Assembly: GCA_949751835.1 (NCBI GenBank)
Contig: CATKHK010000008.1
Coordinates: 558,001 to 622,000, forward strand
Direction: 5' to 3'
Length of the DNA: 64,000 nucleotides
DNA from: Blepharisma japonicum
Taxonomy: Eukaryota > Ciliophora > Heterotrichea > Heterotrichida > Blepharismidae
Shown: in pieces, positions 19,774 through 31,000 of the stretch
Numbering within the stretch: position 1 is the first letter of the stretch
Layout of the letters: every line of letters begins with the position of its first letter
Program-made: the position numbers and the translations under genes
The notes under the pieces: generated by a model
Databases searched by the model: none
Told to the model about the DNA's origin: nothing
The model's input: the letters and a program-made list of their open reading frames with translations, nothing else

Positions 19774-21138
19774 ATGGAAGATACAATACGTGAAGGAAGA
19801 GAATATTTAATCAGATCAAGAATGGATGCTGAATATATTCCTGATGCTCCAAATATTGCTCCTGTTATAAAATTTCCCAAAAGCAAAGTGAAAGAAGAAG
19901 AACCTGAACCTCTTAAAAGGCCACGAAAAGAGAGCGATTTTGATACACCTAAAAAAATCAGAAAAACAAAAGAAGTTAATATTGAGCTCTATGTCTTAGA
20001 AAATACCCAAAGCCAACTCAAAAGCTATAAAGTGGTTGAGGATACAGATGATTCACAAAAAGAAAAAGGTGGACAGAAGAAATCTCAAAACAGAAAAGAA
20101 AAGCCTATAAAACGATTAAATGAAGACTTCGAAATAGAAAAAATCGAGCCAAAACTTGAACCTTTGGAGATCCCACAAATTATTCCTGATCAAGAAATAA
20201 AGGATGGAACAGATGAAATGGACATTGAAGAAACAGAGGAAGAAGCCACAATTGCTGAAAGTATTTCATCAACCCTCATTGTCAAAGAGATTGTCTACCA
20301 AATTATCTCAAAACCTATCTGTGAATATGCATCATTTTTACGATCTAAATCTTTTATTTGCCTGAAAAAGCCCCTAAATCCTTTATTAGAAATCAATTCA
20401 GAAACCAAATCATTCTCCCTTTCAATTCCTCCAAAAATCAATCTAATATCCATCTCTTCACATAAAATTGCTACAGTCTCTCTAATCGATATTCCATTAA
20501 CTTCTCCGATAATAATTCAATCTCAAGCATCATATATCTCTGCAACAGCAAAACCATTTATAGAGCCATTATTACTAATGCAAAAAATATCAAATATTTC
20601 TGCAATGGCCAAACCACATATCGAGCTATTATCAATAACAGAAGAAATTCTTAATAAAACAGCCGAAATAAAACAACTCTACCCTCCTATGATTATTGAA
20701 AAAGAAATTCCTGTGGCAGAAGAATCCACTGAATCAAATTCTAACATGAAAAATGAAGAAAATTTCGAAGACGTGGCTGAAAGTGCAATCCCAATGAAAA
20801 GATCAAGATCTTTTGACACTTGCACAGAGGATTGCCCAAGAAAAGAATTAAAAGTTGAAGAAAGCTGCCTAAAAGAAAATTTACGTAGCTTAAATGAAGA
20901 TGTTGAGCCCGAAATTATAAACAGCGTTCAAGAGATAAGAAGTTCTTCAGAGGATGCAGAAATAATTGAATATGATATGGAAAGCATCAATGTTAAATTC
21001 CTACAATTTAAACTGCTCTCTAAGCCAAGACAACAAATTGAAATTCACAAATCCTTAGTTTCTCGAGAAAAAGTGCCGATGTGCTTTGCCTCATTTTCCT
21101 ATATCAGAGTCCTACCAGAGATCATGGTTTCAAAATAG
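19774..21138 (+). CDS. Low-complexity, Glu/Lys/Ser-rich protein with short internal repeats, 454 aa
   Basis: No domain recognised. The N-terminal third is charged, with basic stretches such as KRPRKESDFDTPKKIRKTK that could be nuclear localisation signals. The middle (about residues 240-300) holds a duplicated unit: ISATAKPFIEPLL and ISAMAKPHIELLS, each followed by an LLMQKI or ITEEI-like helix. The C-terminal part is acidic, then ends in a hydrophobic block. Codons run without TGA. Reading through to a single clean TAG at 21138 over 454 codons argues strongly for a real gene. Nuclear function is a guess from composition only. Confidence 0.75.
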   Translation: MEDTIREGREYLIRSRMDAEYIPDAPNIAPVIKFPKSKVKEEEPEPLKRPRKESDFDTPKKIRKTKEVNIELYVLENTQSQLKSYKVVEDTDDSQKEKGGQKKSQNRKEKPIKRLNEDFEIEKIEPKLEPLEIPQIIPDQEIKDGTDEMDIEETEEEATIAESISSTLIVKEIVYQIISKPICEYASFLRSKSFICLKKPLNPLLEINSETKSFSLSIPPKINLISISSHKIATVSLIDIPLTSPIIIQSQASYISATAKPFIEPLLLMQKISNISAMAKPHIELLSITEEILNKTAEIKQLYPPMIIEKEIPVAEESTESNSNMKNEENFEDVAESAIPMKRSRSFDTCTEDCPRKELKVEESCLKENLRSLNEDVEPEIINSVQEIRSSSEDAEIIEYDMESINVKFLQFKLLSKPRQQIEIHKSLVSREKVPMCFASFSYIRVLPEIMVSK

Positions 21139-21322
21139 CTTAAAACTTAAATTATATAAAATTTTTCGTATTTTAATAATTTATAATTATTTCTTATTCA
21201 AATTGTTATGAAAAATATTACTTCTCTTTGTGTTTATTATTTATTGCTTTATAATCTTAAAATAAAGACCGTCTCTACAGCGATAATTATCATGTAATGT
21301 GTTTCAAATTAATCCTAATTAT

Positions 21323-21637
21323 CTAGTCATCTGACTCTGTATTATCTTCATCTTCTTCTTTTACAGCAGAATTGGTTATTTTTGTTGCACAAAAATCATA
21401 TAAAACATCAACAAAACTAATCAAACGCTTTAAGAGCTCCCCTTGAAGGTCTTCTTCTTTATTCTCTGCCAGAGCTTTCATCTCTTTGAGTAATTTTCGT
21501 GTTATTGGTAAAATTGATTCTTCTTCAAGGAGCATGCTACTTACAGATACTATTTGACTCTTTGCCGTTTTGATTTGCTGCTCATTATTGCTCTCGAGGA
21601 ATGCTTTTCATAAAACAATACCAGGGAAGAAGGACAT
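21323..21637 (-). CDS. Small acidic helical protein, 104 aa (unrecognised)
   Basis: The frame begins MSFFPGIVLW (Trp by TGA) KAFLESNNEQQIKTAK and ends in an acidic tail KEEDEDNTESDD. The central part is helical with leucine-spaced positions (LPITRKLLKEMKALAENKEED). No family recognised. The acidic C terminus and length recall small chaperone or prefoldin-like subunits, but no motif supports this. It is divergent from the PDI-like gene across 326 bp. Confidence 0.62.
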
Positions 21638-21963
21638 AATTATTCTATAATTTTTATTCTTAAAATTAATGATCACCTACAATGAGCATTACAACAATTT
21701 GCCATAATATTCTGCTAAATTTTTAAATAATCATTTTTGATATAAAAAGGGAAAATTTAGCACGATTTGAAGGGAAAAACACATTTTGAAAAATATTTTA
21801 AGGGAATAAAAGTTTATGGGCTTCTTCTTAAAAGAAGATTATATATAGAATTGTGTGCTTTTAAATGACAAAAAATATATTTGTGAGCCTAAAGTTACAT
21901 AAAGCTTATCAAAAATTATACGAAAATTAAAATGCCATCTTTCAATAAAATATTTACACGTAG
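21638..21963. other. Intergenic, divergent promoters
   Basis: AT-rich gap between the starts of the small acidic protein and the PDI-like gene. No other feature seen. Confidence 0.5.
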
Positions 21964-24012
21964 ATGTTTTATTTGCTCTGCTTATTTGTCTTAGGATGCT
22001 CAGCATTATATGAAAACTGCCCTTATGTGAATCACACAGCTAAAGAAGAGCTTGCCAAGATAATAGAGAACCCAGATTTCATGACAGTTGACATTATTTA
22101 CGATCGAGAAGGCGTGTCTTCAAAAGCTCTCGCTGACGTTGTTGAACAAGTGTTAGTAAAACTCCACAACTTCGTCAGAGTCTATGCAATTGATTGCACA
22201 GATGATGAAAAACTGTGCCCAGAAAAAGTAAAAGCAGAGTTACCCATTTTTGAAGCTCATGTCCCTGCTGGATTAAATCCATACACAGGAAAGCCTCTAA
22301 TCCACCAAAGAAGATTTGAAGGCCGAATTGCATACAAAGAAATCTCAGACTTTTTATTGACAAATATCCCATATTTGGGCGAAGAGCTCAATGAGGATAA
22401 AGAAGAATATTTAAAAGAAAAAAACTTAAACCACGTTATTTTGTTTACCAATAAAGATAAAGCTCCAGTGATGTATAAAGCACTTACTTCACAATTTAGA
22501 GGTAGAATAGAGTTTTGGGTGTCTTTGCTAGGTGAAAATGAATATGCAAAGAAATTTGGCGTCACCGAGTTTCCTACAATATTGGTAAAAGCAGGGGAGG
22601 AAACTGTGAAATACCCAGGGAAAAACGATTTTTTTGATATTTCTAAATTTTTAGAGCCATATGCGAAAGAAAGGCAAGAACTAAAATTAAGAAAGAAAGC
22701 ACCAAAACAAAAGCAGCAAGATACACCTGAGATTCCAGAAATCCCTATTTTAAATTTAGATGCAAGTAATTTCAAAGAAAAAATGGAAGACGGAAAACTT
22801 GCAATTGTCCACTTTTATAAAGAAAACCAAGTGGCTGAATGGGACGATATCAAAAAAAATTACAACGGTGTCGTTTTGCTTGCAAATCTTCATTGCAAAG
22901 GTGAAGCAGAAGAAGAGCTTGCAAAATCATTAGGAGTTAAAAAGTTCCCATCATTAAGAATATTCCCAAGCAATAGAAAACGCAAAAGCTTAGAACTCGT
23001 TTTTTCAGACAGATATGAGCTTGAAGACGAAATTGCAAGAGAGCTTAAGAGTGATATTATTACTCTAGCAGATGCAACTGTCAACAGTTTTGTGCGCACA
23101 GTCGGAGAAGAGCAAAAGCTTGGATTATTGTATCTATCAGAAAACTCCCCAAGTCTTTATTTCAGAGGACTATCTGCTGATCCAACCTTCAAAGATTTCG
23201 TTAAATTTGGCTTCTTCAAAAAACCAGAAGCTGAATCCAGAAAAATATTCACAACAAGCAGATTTCCAACAGTTGTGGCTTTTTCCACTCCAGATGAAAC
23301 TGGAAACTACAAAATCCTTGAATATACAGGGAATTTAAACGATTATGCACAAATGAGTTTCTTCTTAGACAAACAAGCTATCCCATATATGCTCAAACGT
23401 GAAATCAGCCAAGAAGTAGATGAAGACAGTGCTGACATTGTTGAATACACAAGTAAAAATTTTGAAAAAGCCTGCGCGAAAAAGGTTGGGATGTGTGTTA
23501 TTGGCTTTTTCGAAGGAAACCCAGTAAGTTTTATATAGGAAAACAACCCTGCCCAATTTTCTGTTTTGAAGAAAGTAAGTCTGTTGATGGAAAAACGAAA
23601 AATTCCTTTCCATTTTGGCTGGGTAGATGGTATTTGCCAATATGAGCTCAGAGAGAGCTTTGGAATCTCAGAAGCGATGATGCCTAATCTTGCAGTCTAT
23701 TTTCCTAGTAAGCAAAAATCCGCAAGACTCGTGGGGACTTTTAACGAGGAAGACTTAAATTCTTTCTTAGAAGGGGTTACTAGAGGCAAAGTGGCAACCG
23801 ATGATAAGGCGAAAGTTCAAGTAGTTGAAAGGGATTGCAAAGAATTCCATAATAGCTTGAAGCAGCAGAGTGAAGAAGGAAATGACGAGCTAATTGCAGA
23901 AATTCTGAAGGAAGAAGAAGAGAGAAAGAAAGCGTTAGGCATTGGGGAAAGCACAGGAAAGAAAGGAAAACGCAAAAAGAGAAGAGGAGTAAGCAAAGCA
24001 GATGATTTATAA
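21964..24012 (+). CDS. PDI-like multi-thioredoxin-fold ER protein lacking CxxC
   Basis: A 677-aa secretory protein. A signal peptide (MFYLLCLFVLGCSALYENC) leads into several thioredoxin-fold domains, recognised by their cis-Pro/beta motifs: FGVTEFPTILVKAGEETVKY, LGVKKFPSLRIFPSNRK, FTTSRFPTVVAFSTPDE and FGISEAMMPNLAVYFP. None carries a CxxC active site, so it is more likely a chaperone or redox-inactive PDI (like ERp44/PDILT relatives) than an oxidoreductase. A 15-nt intron at 23524-23538 joins EGNP to ENNPAQFS. The C terminus is highly basic and ends ADDL, a poor but possible variant of a KDEL-type retrieval signal. All Trp codons are TGG, fitting an abundant protein. Confidence 0.82.
23524..23538 (+). 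other. 15-nt intron in the PDI-like gene
   Basis: GTAAGTTTTATATAG; its 5' end matches the consensus GTAAGT and its removal bypasses an in-frame TAG. Confidence 0.95.
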
Positions 24013-24594
24013 TGAATTCATTAAACCTTTGATTTCTTGTGATTATTTTATTTGAAAAATGGAAAAAGTCTATGCTATTAAGCTGCTTATTGATTAGCAT
24101 TCTAAGTCTTCTATAAAAATGTATTGAATATAATATATAAAAATCGTCACTTATTTCTTTTATTCTCAAAGCATGCCAGAATGAGCTCGCCAAGTTGATA
24201 ATCGTGCAATTTATTTGAAAGTTATTGAGAATAGAGCAATGAATAATATTTTACTTTTCATAATGTTTGAGTTTTCTTTATTTTTAATTTTTAAGATTCA
24301 CTACTTTTGCCTTTTCTTAAAGCATTCACTATTTACCATTTTTGCCCAAAGCTCCATGAGATTATTTTTTTAAATCTGATTGGCAAAAATATAAATAATT
24401 ATAAGAGATTTTACTGCAACACATTTTGATTTTAATAAAGGAGCTTGTAGGATATCAATCCGCATCAGAACATCATAAAATTTACTTAATAAAATCCTAT
24501 AATCAAGCATGTATATTATAAAAATTTATTTTGGTTGTCTCACATTTATTAACAATAGAAAAGAATTAATGGAATATATTAATTCTGATAAACA
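24013..24594. other. Intergenic, AT-rich
   Basis: Gap between plus-strand genes. No feature recognised on either strand. Confidence 0.5.
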
Positions 24595-24996
24595 ATGGAA
24601 ATAAGGCCTATGCTGAGTGTGTTTACAAACATGTTTTCTCTCTTGAATATGTCTCCTGCAGATTCTGTTTGACCAATGAGTTTGGTTTTACCGTCGCTTG
24701 AAAAATTATCTGGGGTAGACGATAAGAAATTACTTCCTAAAATTCAACAGGCTGACTCCTCAACAAGTGAGAATCAGAGCTGCGAAAGAGTGTGCACACA
24801 CAAGGATAAGAAAATTTATGCAAAAAACATGTGCAACAATTGCTACAGGCACTTTGGAAAAGACAAATTAGCTTGGACTTGTCCTCATAGAGATCGCCAG
24901 CACTATGCTAAAGGCAAATGTCAGCTTTGCTATTTAAAAGAATATCATAGATCACGAGTTTTTGGGAAAAGACACAAACATCAAGACTTGAAATAG
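24595..24996 (+). CDS. Small Cys/His protein with two C-H...C-CY units, 133 aa
   Basis: The C-terminal half has two copies of a short Cys/His unit: CTHKDKKIYAKNMCNNCYRH and CPHRDRQHYAKGKCQLCYLK. Spacing Cx1H...Cx2CY suggests each unit binds zinc, or the pair binds one ion. A basic end follows (RVFGKRHKHQDLK). I take the ATG at 24595, the first after a TAA, giving MEIRPMLSVFTNMF; ATGs at 24610, 24631 and 24676 are possible alternatives. One Trp near the start is TGA. The family name is not known to me; the units look like DNA- or protein-binding fingers. Function unknown. Confidence 0.78.
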
Positions 24997-25421
24997 ACAG
25001 GCTGGTTTAATAAATAATGATAATTGATAGTTTGTTCATTTAAATAGCAAATACTGCTCACAATAATATATGTTTTTTAAGAAAAATATTTTATTTATGT
25101 GATTTTTTCTACTATAAATAAGTGTCAGACTATACTTTGGATACATTTTTTATATTTATTTAAATATTAATATAAATATGCGAAATATTTGTTAATTTAT
25201 AATTAAAATAGCAACACAGTCTAAAAATTCTCCAAATTTCTTGATAAGTTGAGTAAGTCGATTATTTGCTGCTGAGAGTTAATTTGATATCTTTAAAAAA
25301 TTAAATCAAAATTAGTAAACTTGGTGCTATAGTATTAAATGCATATGAATTAAGAAATATAATATGCAATAACCAGTGTTGAAATAATGGATTTTTCAAT
25401 TTAGATAAATACTTTATTTAA
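24997..25421. other. Intergenic, AT-rich
   Basis: Gap between plus-strand genes, very AT-rich; nothing recognised. Confidence 0.5.
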
Positions 25422-26282
25422 ATGTACAACGTTTATATTGCAGATAAACTCAGCAAACAAAAAGAAACAGAAGAAAGCCTTCAAGCCCAATCTTTACTCT
25501 ACAAAGAGAAGAAAAAGAAACTTGACGAGTCACTAACCGAAAGTTACCGCAAACGTATGAACGAAACTATTATTAAGCTTGCAAAAGATTTGGACAATAA
25601 GAGAAGTCCTCGCTCATCAAGCGCCACCCCAAGAAAAGTTACTCTATTTACCTATCGTGGGAGTCTTAAAGACCAAGATCGAATCAAAGATGCCATTGAG
25701 CAATCTAAATGGCTTGATACATCTCCATCTCACAGGCCCATTTTTAGGCTAAGACAGCGAGATAAAAGTAAAGAAATTCAGCCACCAATGTATCAGAGGC
25801 CACGGACAGTCCATGAGCGTCTATTGGACACCATAAAATTCCAGAGAAGCTACTATGACACTTCTATGCCACCAAATAGCAATTATAAAACTTTTTATAA
25901 AGATTTTGCAGGGTCCTCCAAACAAAGCTTTGGGGGCGGAAAAGAAGTAAACAGCTACTATCATGTGAAAACTCACTTTAAAACTATTGAAAGTATGGCA
26001 CTAGACTTGCATAAAACAATACGAAGCGATAATAAGAGCGAAGTTCGGCAGAAAATAGCACAAGAAAAGCAAGGACTGACAAAGCAGCTTATGAACCGTA
26101 CAGTGATACTTCCAGACAATAACAATGAAGTTTCTTTTGAAATCAAAAATCTCAGCGATTTCGAGATAATTCTGTCAAAGCAGGATGTAGTCCCTCTGTC
26201 AAATGAGCTTCTGCACAAATATCGCGTTTGGAAGCCGAATCTTCACGAAAATTCTTTCCATTTCAAAAAGCAGTTAAAATAG
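25422..26282 (+). CDS. Hypothetical basic protein, 286 aa
   Basis: Not recognised. The first 60 residues are a charged helix (KLSKQKETEESLQAQ, KKKKLDESLTESYRKRM). A conserved-looking centre contains HRPIFRLRQRDKSKE and TVHERLLDTIKFQRSYYDT, and the C-terminal part has mixed strands and helices. No TGA and no intron over 286 codons, and codon use is like that of the EF-hand gene next to it. It lies only 32 bp upstream of the EF-hand gene on the same strand; a shared role, perhaps ciliary, is possible but unproven. Confidence 0.75.
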   Translation: MYNVYIADKLSKQKETEESLQAQSLLYKEKKKKLDESLTESYRKRMNETIIKLAKDLDNKRSPRSSSATPRKVTLFTYRGSLKDQDRIKDAIEQSKWLDTSPSHRPIFRLRQRDKSKEIQPPMYQRPRTVHERLLDTIKFQRSYYDTSMPPNSNYKTFYKDFAGSSKQSFGGGKEVNSYYHVKTHFKTIESMALDLHKTIRSDNKSEVRQKIAQEKQGLTKQLMNRTVILPDNNNEVSFEIKNLSDFEIILSKQDVVPLSNELLHKYRVWKPNLHENSFHFKKQLK

Positions 26283-26314
26283 TAATGTAGCTATTAAATA
26301 ATAATTATTTTAGC

Positions 26315-26884
26315 ATGGATAAGAAATCGCCTGACGAACTTCTAGAAGAAGTCAAAATTCATCAAGTTGAACGTGATGCATTGGATCGAGTCTTCAAAAC
26401 TTTTGTAAGCAAATCAGATGATCCCCGTGCAATTGAAAGTTGTGTGAAATTTGGATGGCAAGAAGTTAGCAGAGTTTTACATGAACTGGGCTGCAGACAG
26501 TCGAAACAAGAAGTACAGCTCATGGTTTGGGAAGTCGATGAAGATCTCGACGGTTATGTATCAAAAGAAGAATTCGAAATTATGTACAAGAGGGTTGTCA
26601 GTGACAAAACAGGACTAGAACCAAGAAAACTGTTTAATTTGGTACAGTTTATGATGTACGACAAAGGAAATACTGGAAGGGTTACTGTAGAAGACACTTT
26701 AGAACTTATTTATGTCCGCTACGGGATGGAACATCTGGAAAAAGAAATCCAAGCATTGTTTGGGGAAAATGAAAAAACAGACGACGGACAGGAGAAATCT
26801 ATCACATTTTCAGAATATTTAGAGCAAATCAATAAGCGAGCTACTGAAAAGAGGAAAAAGAAATCTTTTAAGAAATCAAAGTAA
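26315..26884 (+). CDS. EF-hand protein, 189 aa
   Basis: A calmodulin-superfamily protein. One loop is canonical, VDEDLDGYVSKEEF (about residues 73-86), with acidic residues at positions 1, 3, 5 and 12. A second (YDKGNTGRVTVEDT) lacks some ligands and is probably weak, and further helices suggest a degenerate pair in front (ERDALDRVFKTFV). The C terminus is strongly basic (EKRKKKSFKKSK), as in proteins attached to microtubules or membranes. Its layout resembles axonemal EF-hand proteins, but I cannot assign an ortholog. The stop TAA is doubled. All Trp codons are TGG. Confidence 0.85.
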   Translation: MDKKSPDELLEEVKIHQVERDALDRVFKTFVSKSDDPRAIESCVKFGWQEVSRVLHELGCRQSKQEVQLMVWEVDEDLDGYVSKEEFEIMYKRVVSDKTGLEPRKLFNLVQFMMYDKGNTGRVTVEDTLELIYVRYGMEHLEKEIQALFGENEKTDDGQEKSITFSEYLEQINKRATEKRKKKSFKKSK

Positions 26885-27460
26885 TAACTAAGTTTGATTA
26901 TTTAGAAATCCTTTAAATGAGCTTGTAAGGAGGCTTCAAAATAGTTATTAAGATGCTGCAAATAAAAGTTTTGCTGTAGACTTTATGAAAGAAATTTAAA
27001 GTAACCGTCATAATTAGATGATTAATTAATTCTAATTTTACAAAGCCTTTAATCAAAGCTACATAGCATAAAAATAAGAGAAATTTTGATTTGAATTTTA
27101 TATATGATTATATATATTGTAGTAGTTTGATGATATCCTAATGAATAGCAAATACTGTCAATTTTTTTATGCCAGCTTAATTTTGTATTTGTTATGCTCA
27201 TAATAAGTTTTTGATAGTGCATTATTTTAAGCACGGTTGCATTTCTCTTACATTCTCTATATACTTTCCATCTGAATAAATTCATATATCAATTTAATGC
27301 TTCATCTTCTCAAACATTCGACATTGTCTTCTTCTTTAGGCCCCGTTACTTCTTTTGTTAATATCCCAACACTTCTCCCCAAAATCCCTATACCTCTTTT
27401 CGCTTAAATTCATATGAACTCAGCTAAGAATGGTGCCATTATAATAGCTTATATCCACAA
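26885..27460. other. Intergenic upstream of eL6
   Basis: AT-rich, becoming more pyrimidine-rich at 27300-27420 (runs of CTTCTT and CCCC). That stretch is the likely promoter/5'UTR of the ribosomal protein gene. No RNA gene seen. Confidence 0.45.
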
Positions 27461-27970
27461 ATGGTGAAGTGGTACCCTACAGAAGACTTCAAAAAGACCA
27501 AAACTAGGGAAGAACAAAAACCAACAAGGCTCAGAGGTGGGATCACTCCTGGTCAGGTTTTAATCCTCCTGGCTGGTAAGCACCAAGGCAAAAGAGTTGT
27601 CTTCCTCAAGCAACTTGAAAGTGGATTGTTGTTGGTAACTGGACCATACAAACTTAACGGAGTCGCACTCAAAAGAATCCCTCAAGCTTACACTGTCCCT
27701 ACATCAACCAAGATCGACATTGCAGGACTTGACACCTCAAGCATCAATGACGCTTTCTTTGCAAAAGAAAAGAAAAAGGCTGCAAAAAGCGAAGAACAGT
27801 TCTTTGTAGCTAAGCCAGCTAAGAAAGAGGTACCAGAATTCAAGAAGGCCGCACAGAAAAATCTAGATGCAAACATTGTTTCAGCTATCTCGGATCCTCT
27901 GGTCAAGAAATACTTATCAACTAAGTTCAGACTGAGAAACGGGATGTACCCACACTTGCTTAAGTTTTAA
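27461..27970 (+). CDS. RPL6: Ribosomal protein eL6
   Basis: A 169-aa large-subunit protein. The family core is clear: LRGGITPGQVLILLAGKHQG, KRVVFLKQL.SGLLLVTGPY, NGVALKRIPQAYTVPTST, and the C-terminal FRLRNGMYPHLLKF. The N-terminal extension of animal eL6 is missing, as in other protists and yeast. Codon use is clearly GC-richer than the surroundings (AAG, CTC, GAC) and its only Trp is TGG, both typical of highly expressed genes here. Convergent with the calpain gene, whose stop is 36 bp away. Confidence 0.96.
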   Translation: MVKWYPTEDFKKTKTREEQKPTRLRGGITPGQVLILLAGKHQGKRVVFLKQLESGLLLVTGPYKLNGVALKRIPQAYTVPTSTKIDIAGLDTSSINDAFFAKEKKKAAKSEEQFFVAKPAKKEVPEFKKAAQKNLDANIVSAISDPLVKKYLSTKFRLRNGMYPHLLKF

Positions 27971-28006
27971 AGGCTAACTTAGTTTATTATACTTTTGCAT
28001 TAACTT

Positions 28007-31000
28007 TTATATTGTTGTTAAATAAGCCACAATGTCTCTGATTTCTTTCAGCATATTTGGGGTAAGCGCATCCTTATTAATTTCTTCTTCCTCTTCAATA
28101 GGATATCCTATATCTTCTCTGTTTTCTGCAGAATGTACAGTTGAGTTGTCTTTATCACAATCTAAATAGATAGACAGCCAAAATTTGCCAAGCTTCCCAG
28201 CCATCATGGTGCTAGGAACAATTGCATATTTCCCTGGCATAAGGGTTTCTCTAATTTGGATTTCTCTATGTAGTTTCATAACTGAGAGTTTTGCTATTCT
28301 TGAGCTATCAAAAGCACTAATCCTATCTTCAGCTGCTAGCATTTTCATGACTGAAAAGCAAGCTGTATTGACGATTCCATCATAAGGAAAAACGCTACCT
28401 TTTATAAACCTACCATCTTCTTGAGTAAGAGATATAAACGCTTCTGCTTTTACTTTAAGGGTGAGAATATATTGTGGGTTGCTGCCCCATCTTTCGCAAT
28501 TTGCTTTACTCATTTTGGCAGGGGTCCCGCCTGAGTTTTCTTGGGTCCACTGTCCTTGAAATCTGACTCCCCACCATTCGTCTGGGAAATCGACACAGGA
28601 AAATAAGTTGTCAAATATTCGCCGCCAGTCTCTGTAGCACATTAAAAAGGTCCCATCGTTAGGGTTTTCAGGGTCAAAAATTTCATCAGGGCCAAGCTTA
28701 TCTATCTCTTTTTTAACCACGTCTAAGTTGTCTCGGAGCTCAGGACTTTTGTCAGATCACTTGCCAAGCCATTCTCTTTGGCCCCATGGATTTCGCAGTC
28801 TTAATAGTCTGTGACGTTTTTTTGTATTGTGAGCTTTGGGATTTGAGATGAAAAGTACATCAATAATGGCATAGGCATGTTTAGCTAATAATCCGCAGGG
28901 TTCACCATCAAAAATCACATCAGTTTCAACTCCTTCTGAATCAATAGAGCAGCCCATTAAAGTGCCCTCATCTTTAAACTTTCTTAATTTCTGTCATAAC
29001 TGATCAGATTTTTCTCTTTCTCGCTCCGGTGGGACCGATAAAATCCCTCCTCTTCCTTTAATTTTCAATTTTTCAGCAACATGTCCAGTTAAATCTACTA
29101 GTCCATCATCTATAAGTCCTCCATTCAAAGCTTCATAGCATCCGTGCAGCTTAGCATAAGCCTTTTCTATAAGAGATACCCAAAGCTCATTATTATCTTT
29201 ACAATGGCCAAATATAAACTTTACATCCCCAGTCTCTGAAAACACCGGAAGTCTGTCATCTATGATAACCCACCTTCAGCTGCAATCTTTGAAAAACTTA
29301 ATTACATATAAGCCTTTTTTGGAGAAATTGTGGAAAATAGGAGGGTAAACCCCATTTGAAATCCCAAGAGCATTTTCTCCTGTTACTTGTTTAGCTGAAG
29401 ATAGATTAGTGATACTACCTCTAAGAAGCTCATCTTTGGTAGCTAAAACACTTAATGCGCCTATAAACCAACAATCGCCAAGAGACCCTTGCATGACGTC
29501 ATTTGAGCTGATATCGGCGTTGAAAAAGCAAGGGTTAGGGAGTCATTCTTTAGGAGAAAGCCATTTTATTTCTTCAGGAGGTGGATAATTTGAAGAGGGT
29601 GGAACTCCATTCCAATAAAGACAAAATGCTCCTTGTTTTTCTTGCTCTGGTCCAAAATCTGGATCTCTAAATGAGACATCTCCTTTAGGTAAAAGTTCTA
29701 CACATCTTTTCAAAGCGGCTTGTTCACTATTAAGAATTGTTGTAGAATTTGGATTTGACCTGAAAAAGAAGTCATGACTAGGGACTATTGTATAATCACG
29801 AATTTCAGATATAGGGTCTGACTGTTTCGGAGCTAATCTCAGTATTTGCTGAGTGTCTGGAGGTGCAGCTCCATCAGATTTTATTTGGAACTGATAGTTA
29901 TAAATAAAATCAATAAAATCTTGGTATATAATGGCACTGTTCTTACTTTTATCTGCAATATTAATTAAGCCTTCTTTTTGTTGAGATGATAGTCCAAGCT
30001 TCAATCTTTCTAAGCCTAGATAAAATTCTGAGGTATTTAGCGTACCATTTCCTTCTTCATCAATCCTTTGGAAAACAGACTCAAGGGCTAAAAATCCATC
30101 TGGGTTTGCTTTGGCGTATAATTTTATTTTATAAATTGCTTGATCTATAGATCCCTCTTGGAAAACACTTGGTGACACATTTACATCTTTTATTTCTACT
30201 TTTTTTGCTGCAGTTGGCTTATTTGGAATTTTTGGCTTGCTTTCTGTTTTTGATTCTTCTTTACTCACCTTCTTTTTATCCTCATTATTTATTTTTTCCA
30301 CAATTTCTATTTGGTTTCTTGGTGTCGGCTTTGCGCTCTTTGGCGGTGGGCCTCTATAAGAGTCAATTTTATTTAAAATTTCCTGGCCAGAGACTTTATC
30401 ATCAATATCATCGTCAATAACATTAAATAGCCTTTGAGCTTTATCTTGGGTAATGCTTAATTTATTTTGTAAATATCTTACAGCTTGTGCTTTTTCTAAT
30501 ACATCATTTGGGGAGAGATCATTAAAATAATCAGCAGTTGATACAGATCCTGGGATATTTAAAACGACATTTGAAATAGGATCAAAGTTAGTTTTGTTTG
30601 AAAGAGCTAGTGGGGTAGCTTTGCAGCAGGATTCTAAGCAAGAAATGTAGTTATAGACCTTTAAATAGCCACAACTTTTCATTTCTAGAGCAGAAAAGAT
30701 CATGTTTAGTTCGGCGCTGGTGTATTCGTCACTGAAAACTTTGAGAAAAGTTTCTCGATCCATTGATTCTTCGGGGTCTATTCTATTTTCTGTGTAATAT
30801 TGATATGCATTGCTGTGGTATGCGTCGAGGTGTTTAGCGTTTTCTTGAAGAACGCTTTTTACCTCTCTTGGTGTTTTTGGATTCTGGCCCAGAGGAAACT
30901 GGCCAATATTACCTTGAGTATGATGAGCAATGTCTATGAGAGTAGCAATTTGATGAACATAAATAAAATTTCTTTTTGTTGCGTCTACTAAACTGAATAA

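Noticed and set aside
27049-27285. 78-codon minus-strand frame upstream of eL6
   Set aside because: Composition is that of AT-rich non-coding DNA, with no domain and no continuation through TGA or a short intron.
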